A stretch of DNA of 64,000 nucleotides, from NCBI GenBank assembly GCA_037176705.1, contig CM073899.1, forward strand, positions 2,542,001-2,606,000, written 5' to 3'. Each line of letters begins with the position of its first letter. Position 1 is the stretch's first letter. The notes under the pieces were generated by a model. It had not been told where the DNA came from and made no database searches. It saw only the letters and a list, made by a program, of their open reading frames with translations. Below, one piece after another: positions 31,419-44,069 of the stretch. Position numbers and translations under genes: made by a program. This DNA is from Molossus alvarezi (Eukaryota > Chordata > Mammalia > Chiroptera > Molossidae).

Positions 31419-34400
31419 ATGGCAATAAATAAGTACATATCAATTATCACCTTAAATGTGAATGGTTTGAATGCTTTGATAAAAAGACACAGAGTAGCTG
31501 ACTGGATAAGAAAGCATGACCTACATATATGTTGTTTACAAGAAACCCACCTCATGACCAAAGATTCACATAAGTTTAAAGTGAAGAGATAAAAAAAATC
31601 TTTCAAGAAAACAGAAAGCAAAAAAAAAAAAAGCTGGGGTAGCAATACTCATATCTGATTAAGTATATTTTAAAATGAAGACTATAACTAAAGACAAAGA
31701 AGGCCACTACATAATATTGAAAGGATCTATCCGACAGGAAGATATAACCTTGGTGAACATATATGCACCCAATTTAGGAGCACCCACATATATTAAAAAT
31801 ATTCTGGAGGTCTTCAAAGTAGTAATCAAAAGCAATACAATCATAGCAGGGGACTTCAATACCCCACTGATCATTGGATAGATCTTCTAGACAAGAAATT
31901 AACAAGGAAATATAGACTCTAAATAAAGTGCTAGATCATATAGATTTCATAGATATCTACAGAGAATTACACCACAAAACCACAGAATTCCCATCCTTCT
32001 CAAGTGCACATGGGACATCCTTAAAGATAAACCACATGTTAGGGCAAAAACTAAGTCTCTACAAGTTCAAGAAGATTGAAATCATTTCAAGCATCTTCTC
32101 AGATCACAATGCCATGCAACTAGAATTCAATTGCAACAAGAACATGCAAAGACATTTGAAAACATAAAGGCTAAATAGAATGTTATTGAACAATGAATGG
32201 GTTACCATGGAGATCAAGGAAGAAATGAAAAATTTCCTGGAAACCAATGAAAAAGAGCACACAACAACACAAAATCTGTGGGATATAGCGAAAGCAGTTC
32301 TGAGAGGGAAGTTCATAGCACTACAAGCCTACATCAAGAAGTAAGAAATATTTCTAATAGATTATCTAGCCTCACAACTTAAAGAACTAGAAAGCAAATA
32401 GAAAGAAAACCTCAGAGCAAGTAGAAGGAAGGAAATAGTAAAGATCAGAGCAGAAATAAATGACATGGAGACCAAAAAAAAACAATTCAAAGGATCAACG
32501 AACCAAAGAGTTGGTTCTTTGAAAAGATAAACAAGATCGATGGACCCTTAGCTAGACTCACCAAGAAACAAAGAAAGAGATCCCAAATACACAAAATCAG
32601 AAATGAAAGAGGAGAAATAATAACTGACACCACAGAAATACAAAGGATTGTTAACAGGTATTATGAACAATTATACGGCAACAAATTCGACAATCTAACC
32701 AAAATGGACAAATTCCTAGAAACACACAGTCTCCCAATACTGAACCCGGAAGAGATAGAAAACTTGAACAGACCAATAACAACAAAAGAAATTGAAGATG
32801 TAATCAAGACTCTCCCAGCAAACAAAAGCCCAGGCTGAGACAACTTCATGGGGGAATTTTACTGAACATTCAAAGAAGAACTAACACCCATTCTCCTCAA
32901 ACTATTTCAAAAAATTCAAGAAGGAAGACATCCAAACTTGTTCTATAAAGCCAGCATAATTCTAATTCCAAAACCAGAAAAAGACACTACAAAGAAAGAA
33001 AACTACAGGCCTATATCTCTGATTAACATAGATGCCAAAATCCTGAACAAAATACTAGCAAATAGAATCCAGCAATACCTCAAAAAAATTATTCACTATG
33101 ACCAAGAGGGATTCATCCCAGGGATGCAAGGCTGGTACAATATTTGCAAATCAATAAATGTGATACACCACATAACCAAAATATAAGATAAAGACCATAT
33201 GTTCATATCAATAGATGCTGAAAAAGCATTCAACAAAATCCAGCACCCATTTCTGATAAAAAATGCTCAGCAATCTGGGAATAGAGAAATCATATCTTGA
33301 CATAATAAAGGCCGTATATGAAAGACTTACAGCCAACATCATACTCAATGGGCCAAAACTAAAAACATTTTCCTTAAGAACAGGAACAAGACAGGATGCC
33401 CACTATCACCACTCTTATTTAACATAGTACTGGAAGTCTTAGCCACAGCAATCAGATAGGAAGAAAAAGTAAAAGGGATCCAAATTGGAAAGGAGGAAGT
33501 GAAACTGTCATTATTCTCAGATTACATGATACTATACATAGAAAACCTCAAAGACTTCATCAGAAATTTACTAGACTTAGTAAATGAATTTGCAAAGTAG
33601 CAGAATACAAAATTAACATCAAGAAATCGATGGCATTCTTATACATCAATAAAGAACTCACAGAATAAAAAACTAAAAAAAAACTAAAGGAAAAAAAAAA
33701 ATCCCATTTACCACTGCAGCAAAAAATTAAGGTACTTAGGAATAAACTTAACCAAAGAAATAAAGGACCTATTCATAGAAAACTACAGGCCATTGAAAAA
33801 AGAAATAGAGAAATTTATAAAAAAAAGTGGAAGTACATACCTTGTTCATACCTTGGAAGAATTAACATTAAATTGTCCATATTACCCAAAGCAATTTATA
33901 GATTCAATGCAATCCCCATCAAAATACCAATGATGTATTTACAGAACTAGAACAAATCCTTCAAAAGTTCATATGGAACCAAAAAAGTCCTCAAATAGCC
34001 ACAGCAATCTTGGAAAAGAAGAGGAAAGTTGGAGGTATCACATTACCAGATTTCAGGTTATACTACAAAGCCACAGTAATCAAAACAGCCTGGTACTGAC
34101 ACAGAACAGGCAGATAGATCAATGGAACAGAAAAGAGAACCCAGAAATGAACCCAAGGCAATACGCTCAATTAATATTTGACAAAGGTGGCAAGAGTATA
34201 CAGTGGAGTAAAGACAGCCTCTTTAATAAATGGTGCTGGGAAAATTGAACAGCTACATGCAAAAACATGAAACTAGACCATCAACTTACACCTTACACAA
34301 TAATAAACTCAAAATGGATAAAAGACTTAAATGTGACTCATGAATCCATAAAAATCCTAAAACAAAATATAGGCAACAAAATTTCAGACATCATACACAG

Positions 34401-35257
34401 CAGAATTTTCACTTGTACATCATCTAAGGCAACAGAAACAAACAAGAAAATGAACACAGGGACTACATCAAACTCAAAATCTTCTGCACAGCAAAAGGTA
34501 CAATCATCAAAATGGAAATACAACCCACTGTATGGGAGAGTATAATTGCCAATGATATATTAGATAAGGGGTTAATTTCCAATATATATAGAGTGCTCAT
34601 ACAACTCAACAAAAGGAAAACAAAGAACCCAATTAAGAAATGGGCAGAGGACCTAAATAGACACCTCTCCAAACAGGACATACAAATGACTAAGAGATAT
34701 ATAGAGAAATGCTCAACATTACTAATCATCAGAGAGATGCAAATTAAAACAACAATGAGGTATCACCTCACACCTGTCAGAATGGCCGCCATCAACAAAT
34801 CATCAAACAGCAAGTGTTGGTGAGGGTGTGGAGAAAAGGGGACTCTAGTACATTGCTGGTGGCAATGCAGACTGGTGCAGTCACTTTGGAAAACAATATG
34901 GTGTTACCTCAAAAAATTTAAAAATGAACTTCTATTCGACCCAGTGATCCCATTTCTAGGAATTTATCCTGAAAATCCTGAAACCAATAAGAAAATATAT
35001 ATGTACCCCCATGTTCGTAGCAGCACTATTTACAATAGCTAAGATCTGGAAACAGTTCAAATATTCATCAGTGGACGAATGGATAAAGAAGCGGTGGTAC
35101 ATGTACACAATGGAGTACTATGCAGCTGTAAGAAAGAAAGAAAGATCTCTTGTCCTTTGAGATGACATGGAAGGACCTGGAAAGTATTATCTTAAGCGAA
35201 ACAAGCCAAACAGAGAAAGTCATGTATCATATGATCTCACTTATTTGTGGAATATAG
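31419..35257 (+). pseudogene. L1 ORF2 (endonuclease/reverse transcriptase) remnant
   Basis: The ATG at 31419 opens with the endonuclease domain: 'LNVNGLNALIKRHRVADWIR', 'HDLHICCLQETHL' (31455-31550), 'LVNIYAPNLGAP' and 'AGDFNTPL' (31750-31870), and SDHNAMQLEFN (about 32099-32131). The reverse transcriptase follows, with '[15 protein letters not shown]' and '[20 protein letters not shown]' (32938-33065) and '[17 protein letters not shown]' (33094-33144). The catalytic FADD box is changed to FSDY (33514-33525), which removes an essential aspartate. The C-terminal part includes '[20 protein letters not shown]' (34168-34227) and the end MISLICGI. Stops occur at about 31587 and 31879 and at many later points, with several frameshifts. 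An intact ORF2p would nick DNA and copy L1, HAL1 and SINE RNA. This copy cannot. Confidence 0.93.
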
Positions 35258-35512
35258 TGAACATAACAGTCTGAGGAATGGGGTAGTCCCAGAGACCTGG
35301 AAGTGGGGTACAGACTGACAATCCCCAGAAGTGGGGTTGTGGGGGAGAGATAAACCACAGAACTTATATGCATGTGTGCATGAACAATGGACATGGACAC
35401 CAAAGCTGGGGATAGGGCGGGGAGGGTGGAGAAGGGGAGAATCAGTGGGGGGAAAAAGAGAAACATCTGTAACAAAAATTAATTAATTTATTAATTAATA
35501 ATAAAAAAAAAC

Positions 35513-36500
35513 CTTGACGAATGAGGTATAGAGGGAAGTGAAGCTGTCCTAATGACGGCTGTGTATGAAATGCCCACAGCTAACAACACAGAGCTTTTCC
35601 TGTGAGTCGGATGAGGAATAAATGCCCACTCTTTCCATTGCCGTTCGGGGTGCACTGAGCCGTGGCCAGGCCATCGGCAAGGAAAGGGGTGGAATCCATC
35701 CCAACAAAAAGGAAGTGGTGAAACCATCTTCCTTGGCACACTCCATGATCTTATGTGGAGAACAGCCTAAAGCTTGCGTGCACACACACGCAAACACAAA
35801 CACACCTGAACCATTAGCACTCATAAACACACTCATAAAGTTGTGAACATTTATTTTTTTTTATACACTAACAACAATGGATCAGAAAAGTAAATCAAGA
35901 AAATAATATGATTTACAAAGCTTCCAAAAGAATATAACATCTGTAACTAAATAAAAAATAAAAAATAAAAACATATCCTGATTTCTTAAAAAAAAGAATA
36001 TAATATTTAGGAATAAACTTAACCAAATAGGTAAAATGCTTGTACACTGAAAACTATAAAACACTGATGAAAATAATTATAAATGACCTATAAGTGGAAA
36101 GACATTTATTTGAGTTCACTGATTGGAAGAATTAATATTGCAAAAATGTTCATACTCTCCAAAGTAATGTAATGCAATTCCTATAAAAATCCTAATGGGC
36201 CCTGGCCAGTTTGGCTCAGTGGTTGGAGCGTCAGCCTGTGGACCAGGGAGTCCCGGGTTCGGTTTCCACTAAGGGTATGTACCTTGATTTCAGTTTGTCC
36301 CTGGCCCCGGTTGGGGTTGTGTGGGTGGCAACCACTCGAAGTGTCTCTCTCGCATCAATTTTTTTCTCTCTCTCTTCCTCCCTCTCTCCCTCCTGCTCTT
36401 TCTGAGGATAAATGAAAAAATGTCCTCAGGTGAATAAAAAAATAAAAATAAAAATCCTAATGGGATTTTCCCAGACATCTTTCTCCTCCAACAAAACATT
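35513..36500 (+). pseudogene. Older L1 ORF2 fragment abutting the L1
   Basis: It is homologous to the part of ORF2 around and after the RT catalytic box, more diverged than the neighbour. Landmarks are 'GGCTGTGTATGAAATGCCCA' (35557-35576), 'CATGATCTTATGTGGAGAAC' (35743-35762), 'TTTAGGAATAAACTTAACCA' (36006-36025) and 'GATTGGAAGAATTAATATTG' (36120-36139). It has no intact frame. A type-B SINE splits it near its 3' end. It begins exactly where the A-tail of the younger L1 stops. Confidence 0.8.
36200..36449 (+). mobile_element. Type-B SINE inside older L1 fragment
   Basis: Full-length copy with TSD 'AAAAATCCTAATGGG' exact at 36185-36199 and 36450-36464. Confidence 0.96.
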
Positions 36501-38078
36501 CTACCTGTTACCTCATTAAAAATTACCGAATATAAGATCATTGAATAAACTGACTTTCATTTGATTTTTCCACTTAAATATTAATGAGATTAATGCCTTC
36601 CAAACTTCAGTGACCACCTGATGGTATTAGTTATGATTTGGGTGTTAAGTGAAATTTATTATTCTTTTCAATAATAATTTTATTATTAATACTAATAAAA
36701 AAGATTACCCAATCATATCAAAGATTCAATTTATGTAATTGCTTTGCCAGGGTAATTGGAAATGTAATAGTTTAAAATAAGCATAAAGAAAATATTAAAT
36801 CAATGAAAATCAGTGGTGTTTAGATATGACAAAAATACAAAAGATAGAATGCAAATTGTGATAGCTTAGGGGACCCTGAGGTTGGTGATTTTGTAATTTT
36901 AGTAACCTAGGTTTAATAAATATGATGATAGAAGTGCTTGTATCAACCCCCCAAAAAACATTATTTTCCCATTATGTCATTCGTTGCCATGCACATACAC
37001 AATGAAGAAATAATAGTTTCTAAGGCTGTCACTGCAGCAAACCTGTTCCCAGTGTGATGTTCATGTAACTCAAGGATGACAACATGGGCTTTATCACTCA
37101 CTACAGAGCAAATGTAGTCTACTTTTGCAGCCTCCTTTTATTTATAGTTAGACCTTGAATCCGGTCCCCTCTGTCTGCTTCGGACAATACTTGGAGAGAG
37201 CAGACGGTCCCCTCACTGCTCACCTCTTCTCTGCTCAGGGACAGGGAAGCTGCAAGGGACTCAGCACGACCCACTTGCATCACTGCCTCTGCAGTCTTCT
37301 TCCCCACAGGTGTCTGCTGCCCCCTCTCCGGGCACCTGCCGCCCCGGCTGCAGTGTAGTCAGTACCTGCCCGTTGCCCTAGCCCTGGCGCTCTGTTCCTC
37401 CTGGCACCGGCCCCAGAGTCCAACCTGACGCTTCCCTTCTGATGCTCCTTGGAGACTGAGGACGCTTAGCTTCTCTCCCTGCACACACTGTTCTAGGCAG
37501 CCCTGAGACCCGTCTTCAGGGGCCCCTCGCTCGCTCTTGGCTGCTCGTGTGCTAGTAGTGCGTTTGCGTAAATAATCGGTCACGCGTAAACGTGTTGGCT
37601 CGCGTGACACAGGGAGGCCTGAGCCCACCAGTGCCGTGGCATGTCCTCACTGTTCCGGAGTCCTGCTGCGCCGCCCCATTCCCTCAGCCGCCAACAGTAG
37701 ATAAAGGCGCCCCCCAAACTCACCGCTCAACTCTCGGGCTCTTCCCCTCAATGTCCTTCAAAGTGTTACCCTCGGTTCGGAAGGTTGCGCATTTCTTTTC
37801 TTCGGCACAAAAGGAAACGTCTCTGTTATCACCCTGGCGTTTTTCTATCCTTTGTGTTTTAGGAAACACGGTTTGCTAGCTTCATTTTGGTAGTCAAGGA
37901 CAAAGTTAGTGGAAATAAAAGTGTGTGTTGTGTTTTTAAATCATTTCAAATACAAAGCTCTTGCGATCAAAATAAACATTGAATTTAAGACAGGTTTAGA
38001 CTAGAGCCAGTGATTCACACGATTTTTCAATAGGTTCCTTTGGAAGTCTCTGTTCCCAAGGGCCACACGGCTTCCCCT
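36501..38078. other. Unique DNA, AT-rich then GC-rich
   Basis: 36500-37100 is AT-rich with nothing recognised. 37150-37760 is GC-richer with scattered CpG, densest near 37540-37690. Frames at 37119-37628 have no known domain. No exon could be supported. Confidence 0.45.
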
Positions 38079-38090
38079 AGGTCAATTATT

Positions 38091-38285
38091 TCTTTTCCTT
38101 TATTGATTTTAGAGAAAGAGAGACAGAAACATCGATGAGAGCGAACATTCACTGGCCCTCCTGCATGCCCCCCACTGGGGGTGGGGCCCACAACCTGGGC
38201 ATGTGCCCTGACCGGGAATGGAACCGGCGACCTCTTGGTGCAGGGTCGACGCTCACCTCTGAGCCGCATGGGCCGGGTGAACTCA
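38091..38285 (-). mobile_element. Type-A SINE, antisense, shortened
   Basis: Body slightly shortened (GAGAAAGAGAGACAGAAAC). The flanks AGGTCAATTATT (38079-38090) and AGGTCAGTTGTT (38286-38297) form a degenerate TSD. Confidence 0.9.
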
Positions 38286-38297
38286 AGGTCAGTTGTT

Positions 38298-38709
38298 AAT
38301 TGCCTGAGGACTGCCTACAGGAATGCATTCTCCAAGAAGGACAAATAAGTTGTGTTTTAACTCAGAATGTTCTACCGCTATAATCAAAATTACATAATTT
38401 TTAAATAAAAATTTAAAAACAGTATCCAACATGCTCATTCATTTCCATGCCATGAAGAGACTTTCTTCTGTGTCAACAAAAAAGGAGGTGATGACGTGGA
38501 AGGAAGAAATGACATCCTGCACGTCTTAGTTCTAATAAGTAATAACAAACTTAGAAGACACCAGGGCCAACGGCACTCCACCCGTGGCCCTCCCAACCAA
38601 GGGCCCAGTACACTGGGCATCCCCTCCCATCCATCAGATCATTGCTTCTGTGATCAATGGGTTATGAGTTCCGGGCCGAAACTTGTAAGTGTTCTTTAAA
38701 AGGAAGCAT
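38298..38709. other. Unique DNA
   Basis: Nothing recognised. Confidence 0.45.
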
Positions 38710-38862
38710 AGCCCGGTCGGTGTGGCTCAGTGGCTGAATGTTGACCCTGCACCAAGAAGTTGCCGGTTCGATTCCCGGTCAGGGCAATGCCCAGGTTGTG
38801 GGCCCGATCCCCCGTGGGGGGCGTGCAGGAGGTGGCCAGTCAATGTTCTCTCTCAATACGTT
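38710..38862 (+). mobile_element. Type-A SINE, 3'-truncated without tail
   Basis: Matches type A from 'GCCCGGTCGGTGTGGCTCAG' to GTTCTCTCTCA, then stops abruptly. The pyrimidine-rich end, AATAAAG and A-tail are missing. This looks like a post-insertion deletion, since no A-run follows. Confidence 0.88.
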
Positions 38863-39640
38863 ATTTTAATCCACCGTATCCGAATGTCAGGCTCTCGGGT
38901 TTTAATGACTTCAAGCGATCAGCCTACTACGTGCGTATTCAGAGGGAGAGGGAAGGAAATCTCTAGAAGGCTGCACACTTATCTCATGCAGTGAAATGGT
39001 TCCATACTTTCGTATATTCATACAAACGTAATAACATAACTCAAGGGCAATTCATTTTTTGACCTTTCCTGTGATCGCACAACTCAAAATAACAGTATTC
39101 TTGCTCAGGGGCCAAGCGTCTCATCATTCTCTGATTTCCGCATAATTCCACGAGTGATTCGCCACGGCGCAATTGCTGCTCGTGGAAATGTGAGTTCAGT
39201 AAACAGAATGCCAGCTACGCTTCACCAGTAACGACCAAAATCTAAGCCAACAAACTGACCCTCTGACCTTCCGTTTCCACGCTGACCATCTCTTCTGCAA
39301 ACACGATTAGTAAAGTTAATTTCTAATTTCACAGCAGTGTAAAGCTAATGTAGTCACTAGGGATGAGCAAAACCCATTGAAAAGCCAGTGTTTGCAAACG
39401 GCCCGCTTTGTTCTAATCACTGTTACTAGGAGGAAGGATTCTCCGCGTCTTGAAAGCACCCAAAGGAGTACGTCCGTTTCCTGCGTGAGGACCCCCTCCG
39501 CACCAGCCTGTTGCCAGGTCCACACTGCTTTTGGCAGCAAATTTTAAATTCATGTTTCAGTCAAGAGCATCTGCAACTTTCCACTAGTCAACGGGAAATA
39601 TGGCTGGACTTCTTTAAGGTTTGAAAAAGTTCGTTGAAGA
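38863..39640. other. Unique DNA
   Basis: Nothing recognised. Confidence 0.45.
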
Positions 39641-39649
39641 TCTTTGTTT

Positions 39650-39891
39650 TCCTATCCTCACCTGAGGACGTTTTTGCATTATCTTCAGATAGAGAGGGAG
39701 GGAGAGAGGGGGAAGAGAGAGAGAGAAACATCGATGTGAGAGAGACACATCGACTGGTTGCCACCTCCACAACCCCAACCGGGGCTGGGGACAAACTGCA
39801 ACCGAGGTAGGTGCCCTCAGTGGGAACCGAACCCTGGGACTCTCTGGTCCACAGGCAGACGCTCTAACCGCTGAGCCAAACCAGCCAGGGC
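39650..39891 (-). mobile_element. Type-B SINE, antisense
   Basis: Full-length. Read on the minus strand, the hairpin is 'GTCCTCAGGTGAGGAT' (39655-39670). A degenerate TSD GAAGATCTTTGTTTT / GAAGATCATTTTAAA flanks it. Confidence 0.93.
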
Positions 39892-39909
39892 ATGTGGAAG
39901 ATCATTTTA

Positions 39910-42375
39910 AAACACACTGTCACGGTCACCTTAAGATATAGATTTGTGTCAGGTGATCTGTCTGACCTCAGAAAACTGATGACCTTCTAAAAACGAAATG
40001 GCAACAATACCTTTCACCTACTTGGCATTAGAAGTTTATGTGGATAAAATAAGATTACACTTATTATAGCACTTCAGAAATAAATATCCTTTGTCCCTCT
40101 CAGGTATTATTAGATAAAGGAATCTTAATGTAATCTTCTTATAAAGGAGCATAAACCACATTATCCTCTGTTCACAAATCCGTCAGAGCCTCCCATAACC
40201 TTCCAAATCCCATTGCCATTCCTCTGCCCGGCCTTTCCCCCTGCCAAGCAGCCAAGCCCACTTTCCCAGGCACAGGGGCGCACACTGTGCGGTGCTGACC
40301 TGCACCCTCGTCGTCATTGCGAGTGCATGGCTCATACTTCGGCATCTCACCTACCTCTCGATTTTACTTGGGGTCTATGTTCCAGGGGATGAAAATGCTT
40401 CAATCAAAATTATTTTCCTTTCTGGAGTCAGGAGTCAGGAGTCAAGAATAGTAAAATGAGCCCAGGTCCTTTCACCGTCAGACTCACGTCTGAAATGTGT
40501 CCCTGCAGATACAGGTCCACGCGGTGCCCTCGCGTGTGCCCCGGTTGTAATATGTGGTCTCTACGTCTTCACTCTTTTTTATGTTGAGCTCTTTCATTAT
40601 AATGAGCCTCCAGCCAATGTGCCAGCCACAGAAACATAACCAGTTCTTCTGCTCTGTCTTGTTCTAGGAAATTCTCTGCAGTTGATCAGCTCAGCTGGTG
40701 TCTCAGGGAACCACATACCTGTGAGGGGATTAGGTCTCCTTCCTTGGCATGAGACCAACCCCGAGGGGTATTCAGCCATCGAGTCTCAAAGGGAAAGACA
40801 GAGGAAGTGAGGATGGACAGGGCAACCCCAAACTTTCTGATAAGGAGCTTTAGAGGTTGAGATTGAGCCTCCCAGACTGTGCATCTGAATGTCAGATTTA
40901 AAGCGGAAATACACCATGTTTTCCAGCCTCTGTAGCTGGTGAGGAACAGACACACGGATATGCTTCCGTCACGCCAATGCACTTGACTTCTCTGTGTTTC
41001 AGACCTGAACGGGCTAAAAAGATGCCAGTGCGGGGCACATCCCTCCTCCTGGTGCAGATGGTGACAGGGGCCACCCCTGAGTTCGCAGAGTCTTGATCCT
41101 AGAAGAGGCAGCGTTTCGGGGGGGCAGCTCTGTCCTGAGTCCGAGCAGCTGTCCGAGAAGCTCGCCGGGTCCTTCTTGTCAGGCATGCGGAGCAGGAGCC
41201 TGCGCTCGCAACAATGCCGAGCCCTCTGCACGTCTCACGCTCATCTCTGCTTCTCCTCGTCGGGATGTTCTCTGCGGCAACGAGAAATGTGAGCACTGTA
41301 ATAACTGACAGCAGAAGTGTTTGCAAATTTACCCTAGAAATTACGATGTGGGATCGAAGAGCCGATCGCTGGTGTCAGCCAGTGGAACCCTCTACCACAC
41401 TCAAGGGCAGGTTGTCAGAGGTCCTGTAACACACCTGTGCAGCGCTTACTCTCTCCAGTCACGGGAACGAAATGCCCACGGAATATGACATTTCTGTAGA
41501 ACAATAGTTAATATAGAGTCTTCGGAAGGACATGAAAGACAACACCATCATCATAGGGTTTAACTCTTCTGAATGATCCAGAGAAATGTTTAAGATACGA
41601 AGTGTTTAATTCTCAGCTGACAACATGGTAGAAATACCAGCAAGCGTTGGTGATTATTTCCAAAGCCTCTCTCATCTCTGTGGCTGGGAGGCAGACTAAG
41701 CCTCGAAGGCATGAATCCCACTCTGTGTCATAACTTGGTGTCAAAACCATATAAGCCTCTTACAAGAAAGTTAGGGCCAGGGTGGGAAAGGGTCTTGCCT
41801 GTAAAATTGAAGATAAAATGATTTGGAGAATTTTAAACTTCCGATGTCACGGAATCTCCCATATCATGGAGCGGCGATTCTTCCAGTTTTATAAGGATGG
41901 TCCTGCCTTCTTGGAAAACCCTATAAATAGCGTATCTGAGGAACTATAGTTACCTTAAAAGGCTTAGCTAATTCTCATACTCCGTCAGACCTATCACCAG
42001 ACCTCAGGTCCAGCATGCCCGAGAGAAAACATATTAAGTTAAACTAATGAGGAGAAGGCTTATACATCAAAAACATTGGAAGACTGGGCAAGGGGAGGAG
42101 TCCCGAAGGGCCCGAGGGGAGGATCCTAGTTGTATGTCAAGCTGAATGAATGGCTGGAGTCCCTGGGCAGGGAGTTGGTACTCAGCACTCTCTCAGGCAC
42201 CTGGAACTGTCTGCTTAGCTGTTTGCAACCTAAACTCAAAGAGCACTAATTTCAAATAAAGTAGATTCCAAATGGTTTTATTATAGAAATGTTGGAATAG
42301 ATCAATACACATAACCTAATAACTCAACCCTTGTTGTATCTTCCGACTGACTCTCAGGACAGTGCCCTAATCATG
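39910..42375. other. 2.5 kb of unique DNA
   Basis: No repeat family assigned. 41100-41260 is CpG-richer. A 71-codon frame at 41214-41429 begins with a hydrophobic, signal-peptide-like start ('MPSPLHVSRSSLLLLVGMF'), but nothing else supports a gene. Confidence 0.45.
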
Positions 42376-42380
42376 TGCGC

Positions 42381-42580
42381 TCGTTTCTCAGGGCTCTCAT
42401 AATAAAATGCCACACACTGGTGTCCTAACACACGGAATGTGCTCACCTACACACCTGGAGCCAGAAGTCTTGAATCAATGAGCTGGAAGGATCACGCTCT
42501 CTCTGAAGCCGTGAGGAGAGCATGGTTTCTGGAACACCCAGGCCTTCCTTGGCTCATAGCAGCATCACTGTGATGTCTGC
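42381..42580 (-). mobile_element. MaLR (MLT1/MST-type) LTR, antisense
   Basis: Contains the complement of MaLR landmarks: 'CAGGGCTCTCATAATAAAAT' then GCCACACACTGG, 'ACACCTGGAGCCAGAAGTCT' (42452-42471), and 'CATAGCAGCATCACTGTGAT' (42557-42576). Old retroviral LTR relic without genes. Confidence 0.65.
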
Positions 42581-42593
42581 CCTGTGAGTGCAT

Positions 42594-42682
42594 TTGCGTG
42601 TGTGTGTATGAGTGTGTGCATGTGTGTACACACATGTGTACGTGTGTGTGTGTGTGTGTACGCACGTGTGTGTGTGTAGTGT
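42594..42682. repeat. (TG)n microsatellite
   Basis: Interrupted TG tract with TGTGTACACA interruptions. It lies where the MaLR consensus already has a short TGTGTGTCTG stretch. Confidence 0.95.
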
Positions 42683-43165
42683 TTCATTTTCTGCAGTACA
42701 AGGGTCCCTTGTCAACCCGAGTTGTCCGTAATCCTGGGAGGACAGTTGGTTGCTTCTTTTTGTCCACAGAGTTTCAGTCCCTGAGTAACTTCATCCAATT
42801 TGCTTCATGCATAGAAGTAATTTACTGGTGAATTTCAATGTTACATCTATATGGCTAACCATCCCCTTGATTTTACAGTTATATTTTCAATGGTCTACCA
42901 ACATTCCTACATGAATGACTATAGCATGTAAGGTACATATTAAAGATAGAGCTTATGAAACCAGGAACCTTCCCCATCTTTCTTTGTACACCACCTTCCT
43001 TTGTTCAGGCCGATGCCTCTCAATTATTTACTTCCTGTAGCACCCCATTTTAAATAAAGAAGTGAGTAAATCACTTCTCAGAACTCACCAACATAGCAGC
43101 TTCCGCTGGCTTATTAATAGCTTACTATTTGGTCTCGTTTTTCAATCAATTTCATAGCAAATATT
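42683..43165. other. Unique DNA
   Basis: Nothing recognised. Confidence 0.45.
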
Positions 43166-43169
43166 TTCT

Positions 43170-43379
43170 ATTTTTATTTTTCTTTATTAACTTTAAAGAG
43201 AGAGAAAGGGAGAGGGAGAGAGAGATAGAAACATCGATGAGAGAGAACATCATCTGGCCGCCTCCTGAATGCCCCCACTGGGGATTTGGCCACCACGTGG
43301 GCATGTGCCCTGACTGGGAATTGAACTGGCAACCTCTGGGTGCAGGGTCGACGCCCAACCACTGAGCCACCCGGCCGGC
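43170..43379 (-). mobile_element. Type-A SINE, antisense
   Basis: Complete copy with flanks CATAGCAAATATTTTC (43154-43169) and CATAGCTTCCATTTTC (43380-43395), an imperfect TSD. Confidence 0.92.
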
Positions 43380-43395
43380 CATAGCTTCCATTTTC

Positions 43396-43823
43396 ATACA
43401 GAGTAAACACTAGACCTTAACATATTCACATGATTTGACCCTATTTGGTTTTCCCCTCCCAGAGCCTTTCCATCCTTCTCCCCTGGGTCACACACCTTCT
43501 CAGCACACCACCACCTATTCAGTTCATACGGTGCTTATGGGAGGGGTGCATTTCTCTTAACAAGTGTTGTTTGTTTCAGTTAGATAAGTGTGTGCTACCC
43601 ACCACCAGGAGTACTGCCCACTACCCAGAATTGTCAGAGGTGACCAACCCTGAGAGGGACACAGATTATCACAGTCCGAGGGTGGTAGTCACGATCCCAT
43701 TCAGCACACCATAGATTTAACTATGGACGAGTATCATCACACTTACAGTGACATTAAGTTTCACAATAGAAGGCAAAAGAAGGTCCTCAAAATAATTCCA
43801 AATGAGTATTTCAATAACATCTT
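43396..43823. other. Unique DNA
   Basis: Nothing recognised. Confidence 0.45.
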
Positions 43824-43840
43824 TAAAGATGACAACACTT

Positions 43841-44054
43841 CCCAGCCAGTGTGGCTCAGTGGTTGAGTGTTGACCCTGCACCAAGAGGTCACCGGTTCGA
43901 TTCCTGGTCAGGGCACATGCCCAGGTTGTGGCTGATCCCCAGTGAGGGGCGTGCAGGAGGCGGCCAGTCGATGTTCTCTCTCATCAGTGCTTCTATCTCT
44001 CTCCCTCTCACTTCCTCTCTCTCTAAAATCAATAACGGAAAACAAGTTTTTAAA
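43841..44054 (+). mobile_element. Type-A SINE
   Basis: Complete apart from a 5-nt loss in the body (GGTTGTGGCTGATCC). TSD 'AAAGATGACAACA' lies at about 43825-43837 and again at about 44056-44068. Confidence 0.94.
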
Positions 44055-44069
44055 AAAGATGACAACAGT

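Larger units (their letters stand above)
28500..35512 (+). mobile_element. Near full-length LINE-1, inactive
   Basis: The order is 5' UTR (about 28500-30221), ORF1 (30222-31373), a short spacer, ORF2 (31419-35257), 3' UTR, and an A-rich end at about 35512. Without the inserted SINE it is about 6.75 kb, the usual length of a complete mammalian L1. The 5' UTR begins near 'CTGGAAGATGGCAGAGGGCA'. It has many stops and frameshifts in both frames, so it is a dead copy. No TSD could be read between the sequence before 28500 and that after 35512. Confidence 0.95.

Noticed and set aside
28500..35512. Endogenous retrovirus
   Set aside because: No LTRs, primer-binding site or gag/pol/env order. The translated motifs are those of LINE-1 ORF1 and ORF2.
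41214..41429. Possible small secreted protein with a signal-like start
   Set aside because: Only the first 20 residues are suggestive; the rest matches nothing known and no exon structure is visible.
41780..42240. Possible additional LTR
   Set aside because: It has a CTATAAATAG string and a somewhat LTR-like look, but no terminal repeats or family landmarks I could match.
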